From: Rhodococcus sp. AW25M09
Lineage (GTDB): Bacteria > Actinomycetota > Actinomycetes > Mycobacteriales > Mycobacteriaceae
Direction: 5' to 3'
Assembly: GCF_000333955.1 (NCBI RefSeq)
Contig: NZ_CAPS01000060.1
Span: 1 to 64,000 of the forward strand
DNA: 64,000 nucleotides
This document shows positions 1 through 7,361 of the stretch, piece by piece. How positions within the stretch are numbered: the stretch's first letter is position 1; each line of letters begins with the position of its first letter. The notes below the pieces were generated by a model. It was not told the DNA's origin. It worked only from the letters and a program-made list of their open reading frames with translations, and did not search any database. Made by a program: the position numbers and the translations under genes.

Positions 1-960
1 CGAACGGCCGGCCGCTCTCTGTCGAGCTACGTAGGCGCGGGTGCGCGGTTCGGTGGACATCCGCACCAGAGCGATGCGGTAGAGGGCGTTGTTCGCTCCG
101 CGATCACCACCTCGCGATAGCCGGTGGCGGATCGTCTTGCCCGATGATGCAGGCACCGGTGCGACGCCACAGAGCGCGGCCAATGCTGCCTCTGTCGTGA
201 GCCGGTCAGGGTGCGAGCCTGCTGTGATCAACAACTGAGCGGCGGTGTCCGGGCCGATCCCGTGGGCCGCTCGTAGTCCGGGGTTGGTGGCGGTGACCAC
301 TGCGTCGAGGCGTGCGGTCAGACCGGCGATCTGAGTGTCGAGGAAGTGCACTCGTTGTGCGATCGCGGACAGTGCGATCAGTACGCCTTCGTCGTGGGAT
401 TCGCTCGATGATGTCGGGGTCTTCGCAAGTGCTGTGAGCATCGAAACAAGCTTGAGCACTGCATATTTCGTACGTATTGGCTCTGGTGCGGTGATGAGCA
501 TCGAGTGGATCTGGTTGATCGCGGCCGTGCGCGCCTTGACGGCGGAGTGCCGTGCGTTGTGCAGCGCGCGGAGAGGTTCGATCTGTTCGTTTTTCGGCAC
601 CGAGTTCGCTCGACCCGACTGCGCTGCGCGTGCCGCGAGGTAGGCGTCGATGGGGTCGGATTTGCCGACTCGGCGCCGTTCGGCACGGTCGGGTCGAGTC
701 ACTTCTACGACGGTATGCCCGCCTTGGCGGGCGGCTCGGGTGAACCCGGCACCGTAGGAGCTGGTGCCTTCGACACCGATGCGGTCGAGGCGACCGTGCT
801 CGGCGATGAAGGCCAATGCAGCTCGGTAGCCGGCGGGGGTGGTGGGGAATTCGCGGTCGTCGAGATCTCGCCCTTGTTTGTCGATGACTGCGACGTGGAT
901 CGTGTCGGCGTGAGTGTCGACGCCGGCGATGATCTGGTCGCGTCGGGCTCTGCGTGTCAT
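1..960 (-). CDS. IS110-family transposase, 3' end cut by window edge
   Basis: This is a DEDD transposase/recombinase of the IS110 family, read leftward; 320 codons are visible and the reading frame runs off the left edge without a stop. It was found by translating the reverse strand from the ATG at 960-958. The N-terminal DEDD_Tnp_IS110 domain shows the acidic residues in GVDTHAD (about residues 13-19), VEGTSSYG (about 64-71) and KSDPIDAY (about 99-106). The C-terminal Transposase_20 part shows the typical helix-hairpin-helix AHGIGPDTAAQ followed by LCGVAPVPASSGK and RGGDRGANNALYRIA. Family members are usually 340-420 residues, so only a short C-terminal piece is missing. No frameshift was seen, so the element could be active. 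It lies next to a defence-type operon, in line with the mobility of such islands. Family call is firm; IS110 versus IS1111 subgroup is not resolved. Confidence 0.93.
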   Translation of the reverse strand, partial: MTRRARRDQIIAGVDTHADTIHVAVIDKQGRDLDDREFPTTPAGYRAALAFIAEHGRLDRIGVEGTSSYGAGFTRAARQGGHTVVEVTRPDRAERRRVGKSDPIDAYLAARAAQSGRANSVPKNEQIEPLRALHNARHSAVKARTAAINQIHSMLITAPEPIRTKYAVLKLVSMLTALAKTPTSSSESHDEGVLIALSAIAQRVHFLDTQIAGLTARLDAVVTATNPGLRAAHGIGPDTAAQLLITAGSHPDRLTTEAALAALCGVAPVPASSGKTIRHRLSRGGDRGANNALYRIALVRMSTEPRTRAYVARQRAAGRS

Positions 961-1160
961 GCTGGTAACCGCCTTCCGAGTCGGATGGTCGACCTCGGCC
1001 GGGTGGGCAGACAGGACAGTGATGAGGCGCTTGCCAAGCTCTTATTAGGTCATGTCCGCCCGGCCGGAGCCGTATTCACATGCCCCGAAGGCTGGACGAA
1101 ACAAGTGATGGACAGCCGCACCGCGGCGTCAGTCGGACCCTGAGTCACAGCCTTCGGAGC
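961..1160 (-). ncRNA. Non-coding end of the IS110 element, possible bridge RNA
   Basis: About 200 bases upstream of the transposase start have no credible gene. They contain a perfect 10-bp inverted repeat, CCGAAGGCTG at 1085-1094 and CAGCCTTCGG at 1148-1157, separated by 53 bases, plus shorter GC-rich complementary stretches. In IS110-group elements the left non-coding end upstream of the recombinase gene is known to encode the bridge RNA that pairs with target and donor DNA. Position and structure fit, but the RNA boundaries and guide loops were not determined and the outer IS end is not defined, since IS110 elements lack inverted terminal repeats. Confidence 0.4.
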
Positions 1161-1237
1161 ACGGGTTCCATCATCACTGTCGGTCCCATATGGAACTGTG
1201 GGGTCTGTTAGCCATCAGAACGAACAGGGGAGTGCCG

Positions 1238-3688
1238 GTGACTGTTGCCGACAATGCTGTCGACAGGCCACTCGTCGACGTGGTGATCGACGCCATCGAT
1301 GCGGATGCCGAGCTGTCCGACGAGGTCAAGTACTTCGTTCTCGCTGCCCTGGAAGGGCCGACGTCACTGCAGGAGCTTCTCGACGGCATCTCGACCCCGC
1401 ACGTTCCGGAGCCGTCGGGTAGTCAGCTCGTCGAAGAGCCGGTCGGTGCATTTTTGACCTCGATCGGTGTGGCGGGATTCCGCGGCATCGGGCCCAGAGC
1501 AGCGCTGCAGCTACACCCCGCGCCCGGCATCACGATCGTCAGTGGCCGCAACGGATCGGGAAAGTCGAGCTTTGCCGAGGCCCTCGAATTCGCGATTACC
1601 GGTTCGAGTTACCGCTGGGAGAACAAGGCCAAGCTGTGGGCCGACACCTGGCGCAATCTACATCAGGGAGACCCGTGTGAGGTGCGGGTGGGGCTCACGA
1701 TCGAAGGGTCCGAACCGACGGTAGTCGGTGTCGACTGGACCTCCGATGCCGCGCTGAAGGGATGCTCCACCTGGACTCAGGTGGGAAAGCAGAAGCGCAG
1801 CACCGGTACCGATGCGCTTGGGTGGAAGTCCGCCGTCGAATTACATCGCCCGATCCTGTCCTACGACGAAATCGGCGGACTGTTCGACGCGACGCCGTCC
1901 ACCCTGCACGACGCCCTGGCCAAACTCCTCGGACTCGACGAGATCACCGATGCCGAGAAGCGACTGGCAGCGGTACTCAAGGAGGTCAAGGGACCCCGGC
2001 AACGAGCAGCGGAGAGCCTGCGCCAGCTCAAGACCTCGTTGTCGGATGCGTCGGACGATCGCGTGAACAATGCTGCAGACCTGGTCAAGAAGCGAGTTGC
2101 GGATCTCGATGCGGTGTTGGCGCTCGCCACCGGTGCCGACGCATCGGCATCGCGCGCGCTCATCGGTTTGAAGAGGCTCGCAGCGTTGAGCGCCCCGACG
2201 CAGCAGCGTGTCGACGAGGTGGTGGCAGAGCTCCGGGCAGCTGCGGCCGATACCGCGGATTCTGCTGATGAGGCACTGTCGGTGGTGGAGCAGCGTAACG
2301 ATCTGCTCGATGCGGCCCTGCGCCTGCACAGTGAGACGGGCACTATCGAGTGCCCGGTCTGCGCGACGGGGACGCTCGACGATGCGTGGGCCGGGCACTC
2401 GCGGGCGCAGCTTGCCGAGCAGAGCCAGAAACTGGCTGCCTACAAGCACAGCCGCCGCCGACTCGACCAAGCGCAACGCGCCGCAGTCGAACTGGGGAAC
2501 GAAATCGCCGACGCCACCGCGGTGGAGGGCGTCGACCTGCCTTCCCTGTCCGATTATCAAAAGTCGGTCGCCGTGGCGCGCGAGCAACCTCCGAATCCCT
2601 CCGGTATGGCGGATCACTTGGCTACGACGATCCCCGCGGTTATCGAGTTTGCTGAGGCCCTGCGCACCGAGGCCAAGGAAGCGGCGGCTCAGCGTGAGGA
2701 CACGTGGGCACCGATTGCTGGACGTCTGGCCGCGTGGGCCACCCTCGAGTCCGCGGCGCGAGAGGCGGATGAGGCTGTCAAGAACGTCGACGCGGCCAAG
2801 AAGTGGAGTGCCTCGCATGCCAAGCAATTGCGGGATCAGCGGCTCGCTCCGATTGCCGAGCAGGCACGCGACATTTGGGCGGAGTTGCGGCAGGAAAGCA
2901 ATGTCGACATCGGTGCTATCAACTTGGTGGGCCACAACACCAGCAGGCGAGTGGTGATGACCGGCTCGGTGGACGGTGTCGAGTCCGAGGCACTGTCGGT
3001 GATGAGCCAGGGCGAGCTGCATGCGTTGGCGTTGGCGCTGTTCATTCCGAGGGCGACGACACCGAACAGTCCGTTCCGCTTCATCGTGCTCGACGATCCG
3101 ATCCAGGCAATGGATCCCGCGAAAATCGACGGCTTCATCAAGGTGCTCTCGACGCTGGCAAAGACCCGGCAGGTCGTCGTGTTCTCGCACGACGATCGAT
3201 TGGCCACTGCGATCAGGCAACTCGCAGTGGATGCGCGGATGGTCGAGGTGACGCGTGAGACGGGTTCGAGTATCAGCGTTGCTCAAACGCTCAACCAAGC
3301 CAAGAGGTACGTCGAGGATGTGAGGGCACTGGTGCAGGACGAGAAGGTGCCCGACGAGGTCAAGCGCCGTGCGATACCTGGACTGTTCCGGCTTGCCCTC
3401 GAATCTGCGGCACAGCAGCTCTTTTACGCAAAGCAATACAAGGAGGGCGGCGGTCGAGTAGAAACCGAAGAGCGGTGGTCGTCCGCGAAGACGACCAAGA
3501 AGCGGCTCGCGCTGGCCGTCTACAACGACATCGACAAGGACTTGTCGCAGTGGCTGAAGTTCCGGGAAGGGCGCGGCGGAACCGTGCACATCGCCAATGC
3601 GGGCTCTCACGGTAGCTCCGATGTGCCGATCACGTGGGGCGTAGTGAACGACTTGGAGAGAACAGTCGACGGGATCCTCGCCGAATGA
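1238..3688 (+). CDS. SMC/Rad50-like AAA ATPase with zinc hook (defence-type)
   Basis: ABC/SMC-type P-loop ATPase of about 816 residues, first gene of a three-gene operon. An N-terminal helical stretch precedes a RecF/Rad50-like core: Walker A GRNGSGKS at residues 103-110, a long middle region with a CPVC zinc-hook-like pair near residue 372, an ABC signature-like SVMSQGELHALALA near 587, Walker B IVLDDPIQAMDP with acidic pair 619-620, and an H-loop-like VVFSHDDR. The C-terminal 150 residues are an extra helical domain. Such proteins use ATP to sense or bind DNA and switch on a partner nuclease. The GTG at 1238 is preferred because AGGGGA lies a few bases upstream; an ATG at 1190 has no ribosome site. 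Its stop overlaps the next start as ATGA. It resembles LmuB of Lamassu or PtuA of Septu in type, but neither could be assigned. Confidence 0.85.
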   Translation: MTVADNAVDRPLVDVVIDAIDADAELSDEVKYFVLAALEGPTSLQELLDGISTPHVPEPSGSQLVEEPVGAFLTSIGVAGFRGIGPRAALQLHPAPGITIVSGRNGSGKSSFAEALEFAITGSSYRWENKAKLWADTWRNLHQGDPCEVRVGLTIEGSEPTVVGVDWTSDAALKGCSTWTQVGKQKRSTGTDALGWKSAVELHRPILSYDEIGGLFDATPSTLHDALAKLLGLDEITDAEKRLAAVLKEVKGPRQRAAESLRQLKTSLSDASDDRVNNAADLVKKRVADLDAVLALATGADASASRALIGLKRLAALSAPTQQRVDEVVAELRAAAADTADSADEALSVVEQRNDLLDAALRLHSETGTIECPVCATGTLDDAWAGHSRAQLAEQSQKLAAYKHSRRRLDQAQRAAVELGNEIADATAVEGVDLPSLSDYQKSVAVAREQPPNPSGMADHLATTIPAVIEFAEALRTEAKEAAAQREDTWAPIAGRLAAWATLESAAREADEAVKNVDAAKKWSASHAKQLRDQRLAPIAEQARDIWAELRQESNVDIGAINLVGHNTSRRVVMTGSVDGVESEALSVMSQGELHALALALFIPRATTPNSPFRFIVLDDPIQAMDPAKIDGFIKVLSTLAKTRQVVVFSHDDRLATAIRQLAVDARMVEVTRETGSSISVAQTLNQAKRYVEDVRALVQDEKVPDEVKRRAIPGLFRLALESAAQQLFYAKQYKEGGGRVETEERWSSAKTTKKRLALAVYNDIDKDLSQWLKFREGRGGTVHIANAGSHGSSDVPITWGVVNDLERTVDGILAE

Positions 3689-4041
3689 CCACGACGACAT
3701 CAGCCGTTGTGTCGCTGCGCAACGCGGAACGGCTGTTGGACGGAACCGTCGGTGCTGCAGGCAGCTCGGCTCGCCTCGCGGCGTTCTTGGCGCGGCAGGC
3801 GTTGGAGGAGTTGGTGATGGAACGCTGCATGGCGCTGAATGCGCCCGCTCCGGGAGCGAGTATGCGTTCGCGTCTGACCATCCTGCGGTCATTGGACACC
3901 ACTGAACGCGCCGACGCTGCGGCGGTGGCGTGGAACAGACTGAGCAATGCATGCCACCACCATGCGTATGAACTTGCGCCGACGGTGGCGGAAGTGCGGC
4001 ACCTGTGCGGAGTGGTTGCCGTGTTGTTGGAGAGCGAATGA
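3685..4041 (+). CDS. Small HEPN-like protein, middle gene of ATPase/HNH operon
   Basis: A 118-residue mostly helical protein joined to both neighbours by ATGA overlaps. Its C-terminal part contains WNRLSNACHHH at about residues 82-92, an Arg-X5-His arrangement typical of the HEPN RNase motif (R-X4-6-H), within a helix pair that resembles HEPN/DUF4145-like folds. HEPN proteins act as RNases, or as inactive adaptors or antitoxins, in many defence systems. Here it may be an RNase effector, a structural subunit like the small LmuC of Lamassu, or a regulator. The start ATG at 3685 is fixed by the overlap; an in-frame upstream ATG at 3634 lies inside the ATPase gene. HEPN assignment rests on the motif and predicted helicity only. 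Confidence 0.72.
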   Translation: MTTTTSAVVSLRNAERLLDGTVGAAGSSARLAAFLARQALEELVMERCMALNAPAPGASMRSRLTILRSLDTTERADAAAVAWNRLSNACHHHAYELAPTVAEVRHLCGVVAVLLESE

Positions 4042-5042
4042 CGACCGAACCGATGGGTGCCGGCGTGGCGGCATTCATCGACCCCACCGCCGAGATGCTG
4101 CGAGAGCAGTGGCTCTCTGTCCTCGCGCGCAAGGTTGTTCCGCAGGGCGTACGGCAAGTGCATTTCGTTCCTTGCGAGGTGGTCCTGTGCCATTGCGCAT
4201 CGTTGTTGATCGATCACAGCAGGTATGGGAGCTCAACCGCGCACAAAGCCAAGTTTCCGGTTCAGCATTTGGCGCGAGTTTTCAAGAGGCCCCCGTCTTC
4301 GATCCTGGCCAAGATGGCGAATCTCGACGGCACACGCAGCAACGGCGGCAAACACGAGCTGGAAGTCGCCGCGCGGTTGGGCGACGTGGAGCTGCTGCAG
4401 GGGGTTTACCTGCGAATCCTCGACGTGGCGCGCAGTCTTGGAATCGATCGCGAGGAATTGCCTGATTTCTTGGGCCTGGAGGACGGTGAACGCTTCGAGC
4501 TCGAGGGACAGCATGAGCTGAATTCGAGCGACGTCGAATCCTCCCTCGTCGATGCCCTCGAGACGTGGTCGCGCAAGCGTGCCGACATCCCCATCCTGAC
4601 GACCGCGAAGATGCTGACGTCAGCGGTGCGCGTCGGACAGCATCGGTTCGCCCAGTCGGTGTTGCGAAATCATCAGCACCGGTGCGTGTTCTGCGGAATG
4701 AGCGCGGTGATCGGCGGTAAGCGGCGACCACGCATGATGGCGGCAAGCCACATCAAGCCCTGGCGGGACAGCAACAACAAAGAGCGTCTGGATCAGCGAA
4801 ATGGTCTGACGGCGTGCCCTACTCACGATGTCGCGTTCGATACGGGACTCATCACGGTCAACGACGATCTCACTGTCAGCTACGCACCCAGTGTCGAAGA
4901 GGATGTGGCAACTACCGCCCCGTTGAGGCACGCACTGGGAAGGCCCCCGCTGGGCGAACAAATCCTTCTCGGGCCGGAGTCGGTCGCTCCAGAGGTGTCG
5001 TATCTAAGATGGCATCGCACAAGAGTTTTCGTATCGATATAG
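4038..5042 (+). CDS. HNH endonuclease, effector of ATPase/HEPN/HNH operon
   Basis: A 334-residue protein with a C-terminal HNH nuclease domain. The domain has a CVFCG zinc knuckle (Cys 216 and 219), ASHIKPWRD near 235-243 carrying the first catalytic His, RNGLTACPTHDVAFDTGL as the second half, and a trailing beta-strand region. The SHIKPW form is characteristic of HNH domains in modification-dependent restriction enzymes. The N-terminal 110 residues, with VPCEVVLCHCASLLIDH and FKRPPSSILAKMANLDG, look like the DNA-binding region found in front of many HNH domains. It starts at ATG 4038 in an ATGA overlap with the HEPN-like gene, so it is translationally coupled. Likely role: DNA cleavage on activation by the ATPase. 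A perfect hairpin follows 119 bp downstream. Confidence 0.86.
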   Translation: MTTEPMGAGVAAFIDPTAEMLREQWLSVLARKVVPQGVRQVHFVPCEVVLCHCASLLIDHSRYGSSTAHKAKFPVQHLARVFKRPPSSILAKMANLDGTRSNGGKHELEVAARLGDVELLQGVYLRILDVARSLGIDREELPDFLGLEDGERFELEGQHELNSSDVESSLVDALETWSRKRADIPILTTAKMLTSAVRVGQHRFAQSVLRNHQHRCVFCGMSAVIGGKRRPRMMAASHIKPWRDSNNKERLDQRNGLTACPTHDVAFDTGLITVNDDLTVSYAPSVEEDVATTAPLRHALGRPPLGEQILLGPESVAPEVSYLRWHRTRVFVSI

Positions 5043-5160
5043 GCCCGAAAAAATCTTTCAAGTGAGCATGACGGCGCAGTTCGGCAGCGGCAATTCTGGA
5101 CAGCTCTTCGGTCGTGTTGCCCCACTTGCGTCCCTATACCCATCTAACCGGACACGCGGT

Positions 5161-5192
5161 CAGTCACGCCGGGCTCGTTGCCGGCGTGACTG
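5161..5192. terminator. Perfect 12-bp hairpin between convergent genes
   Basis: CAGTCACGCCGG at 5161-5172 and CCGGCGTGACTG at 5181-5192 form a perfect 12-bp stem around an 8-base loop. It lies between the rightward HNH gene ending at 5042 and the leftward hydrolase ending at 5255, so it can serve both strands. There is no U-tract, which is common for actinobacterial terminators. Confidence 0.65.
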
Positions 5193-5254
5193 TCGACGTT
5201 GCGGCGGCATTGATCAGCCGTTGATGGTCGGAGAACCTCGGCAACCCGCCAAAC

Positions 5255-7081
5255 TCAGCTTGGCTTGCTTTCGAGTGCCCTGGTCTCCTCCAGCAGCAGT
5301 CGATCTGTCTCGGATTCGGCTGCAACTAAAGTCTTGGGACCCAGTCCCTTTTCCAGCATAAAAGCCAGCAGCCGGTTCACCGTGTATTGCCCGCTTCGCA
5401 GGGTCTCCAAGGCAGAAGATCTAGGGTCGCTATAGACCGAAAGTCTGTTGATCCGCGCAGATAGGTGCGTCTCAAGGTCGGTGACCTGATACCACAACGC
5501 CTCGTCATAGGGCAGAGCGAGCATTTTGTGGGCGTGCTCGACTGCTACGCGGAGAACGAGGGTGTTGGAATCATGAACGGGTTGGCCCTGCCCGCCGCTC
5601 GCTGTCGCAGCGGTTGTCGCAACAGCGGCACCCGTTCCGGCCAGTCCACCGAGCATGGCGAGTCCGCCAACCATTCCTCCGGGACCCAACGCCGCAAGTC
5701 CACCCGTAAGCGCGGCTGCCCCGAAGACGCCCGCGGGTGCAGCAACCAATAGGCCGACCGGCCCGGCAGCAACGATTGCGACACCCGCTGCAGCTGTCAA
5801 CACGCGTCCCCAAGGGACGCCCCCTTTGCGACTGATATAGGACTGGACTTCCTCAATCGCTGCTCCGATTCTCGTTCCCGTGGATCGCTGAAACCCGAGC
5901 TCTACTGTGATGTCTGCCAAAGCATCTTTCGGTGCCCGGTCGACATCTATTTCGTACGGTTCGACCAAGTTCGTCATCGACAGGACCACGAGCTCCCTGA
6001 CGGCCTCGTGTAGCTCCCAGCGGTGAGGGAGCCGGGGTAGTGAACCTTGGGCCAGCTCGAAGAGCTCAGGCGCCAAGGCTGTATTCGACGCTGTTGCGGC
6101 CAACTCGACTTGGGCCACGAGCTCGTCTTGCTGCGCGCTCAGGGCGTCGGCGTACCGCGCGGCGGCGTCCTTGTTCTTGACATGCCGCTGCACTGCATGT
6201 CCGAAGTGCAACGATAAAAGAACTGATGCTTCGGCGTCGGCCAAGCGCACCGCGATGCCCGACTCGCGCAGTGCGACAGCTTTGGTCGGGTACAGGACAT
6301 CGGCGATCAATCCGGAGACGACTGGGTCGCCCAGGTAAACGCCGGCTCCATGCTTCCCGCCGATGTCTATGGTGAAATCTTGGGCACCAGGGAAAGTCGA
6401 TGCGAGTCCGCGGCCACCGGTGACCAGGTCGCGGTTGTCGAAGAAGTTGGTCCAGTCGTCGACGCGCTCATATGGGAACTTCTTGAGCAGTCGATCGCTA
6501 TTTTCGTGGAGTGGCCGTGAACTCGCCGGGCTTCCTATCGTCACGAAGCGACGCACGTGCAGGTTCTCGTGCAGGTTGTCGAGCAGATCGATGGCGATCA
6601 CACTGCCCAGACTGTGGCCGACCAAAATTATGTCTCCAGACGAAGGGAGGAAGTCTAGGATGTGCTGGAGAATGGCACCGCGGGTGCCTTCGTTCTGCAT
6701 GTAGCGCTTGACCTGCGGTAGGTCGTACCAAGGAACTGAGTTGATCGCTGCTTCCTGCAGAACTGACAAGGGAGCTTCTGGCAGCCGGTCGAAGCCGAAA
6801 GATCGCACGCCGGATTGGAGGCCGAGTTTGCGCTGCACCTTGCCCTGACGGCGCTCGAAACCTCGGCGCCCGCTGGAGTCATGCTTCGGTTTATAAGTGA
6901 TCGGTGGAACCTTTGCCGAGACTGCACCGCTGGTCTTCAGTTTGGACTGATAGCGCGGAGCAATGACGCTTTCCGGGTCGACCGGCGGGTGCCCGGCCTG
7001 TGTGAGCCCTCGGTTGAGGCCCTCCAGCCAGCCCATCTTGGGATCTCCGTCGCCGATTCCATGTAAGAACACGATCCTCAT
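5255..7081 (-). CDS. Alpha/beta hydrolase (lipase-like) with glycine-rich membrane region
   Basis: A 608-residue protein. The N-terminus FLHGIGDGDP is the oxyanion-hole strand of an alpha/beta hydrolase, and VGHSLGS at 154-160 supplies the nucleophile elbow with Ser157. The DxxG-like and His members of the triad are probably near DNRDLV and GKHGAGVY, but were not fixed. A helical middle region follows, then a Gly/Ala-rich hydrophobic stretch at about 420-485 that could insert into membrane or act as a glycine zipper, and an ordered C-terminus. Substrate unknown; a lipase or esterase acting on the cell's own membrane is plausible in this defence setting. It is a single gene with its own upstream region (7082-7361). 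A second protein with the same ingredients in the opposite order is encoded at 58977-60617. Confidence 0.78.
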   Translation of the reverse strand: MRIVFLHGIGDGDPKMGWLEGLNRGLTQAGHPPVDPESVIAPRYQSKLKTSGAVSAKVPPITYKPKHDSSGRRGFERRQGKVQRKLGLQSGVRSFGFDRLPEAPLSVLQEAAINSVPWYDLPQVKRYMQNEGTRGAILQHILDFLPSSGDIILVGHSLGSVIAIDLLDNLHENLHVRRFVTIGSPASSRPLHENSDRLLKKFPYERVDDWTNFFDNRDLVTGGRGLASTFPGAQDFTIDIGGKHGAGVYLGDPVVSGLIADVLYPTKAVALRESGIAVRLADAEASVLLSLHFGHAVQRHVKNKDAAARYADALSAQQDELVAQVELAATASNTALAPELFELAQGSLPRLPHRWELHEAVRELVVLSMTNLVEPYEIDVDRAPKDALADITVELGFQRSTGTRIGAAIEEVQSYISRKGGVPWGRVLTAAAGVAIVAAGPVGLLVAAPAGVFGAAALTGGLAALGPGGMVGGLAMLGGLAGTGAAVATTAATASGGQGQPVHDSNTLVLRVAVEHAHKMLALPYDEALWYQVTDLETHLSARINRLSVYSDPRSSALETLRSGQYTVNRLLAFMLEKGLGPKTLVAAESETDRLLLEETRALESKPS

Positions 7082-7193
7082 CTACGATGCCTTTCTTGGA
7101 GCATTACCGGCGGTCAAGCCGGTCGGTTTGTTGGTCACTGTGCACTATGGGTACGACAACCAGATGAACGGGATGTCCTATAGGTCCTCGGTG

Positions 7194-7211
7194 TTCATTC
7201 GGCCGAATGAA
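7194..7211. promoter_or_regulatory. Perfect 18-bp palindrome upstream of the hydrolase gene
   Basis: TTCATTCGGCCGAATGAA reads the same on both strands with no central spacer. It lies 113 bp upstream of the hydrolase start and 151 bp beyond the end of the helicase operon, in a gap (7082-7361) where no gene was recognised. A spacerless palindrome of this size is more like a dimeric repressor site than a terminator, but a weak terminator for the helicase operon is possible. Confidence 0.4.
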
Positions 7212-7361
7212 TGGCGGCGCAACTGATCGTGGGTGACGGGCTTAGCAAATCCCAGGTTTCATCAATGACGGCTCTATTCGCGGCGCTAATCTGCCGCGCA
7301 CCAATGTAAGTGGTGTCGGGTGCCTAAAAGCAGGACGGCGCGCAGAGGTCTATAGGGGCCG

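Noticed and set aside
505-1143. Rightward open frame over the transposase
   Set aside because: It is antisense to the IS110 transposase, whose reverse frame has clear DEDD motifs.
1841-4132. Long reverse-strand open frame of 763 codons
   Set aside because: It lies opposite the ATPase and HEPN-like genes, is Arg/His/Cys-rich, and shows no domain; it is the usual antisense shadow in high-GC DNA.
1238-5042. Calling the trio Septu or Lamassu
   Set aside because: Septu has no HEPN-like middle protein and a shorter ATPase; Lamassu gene order and LmuC features could not be shown. Left open.
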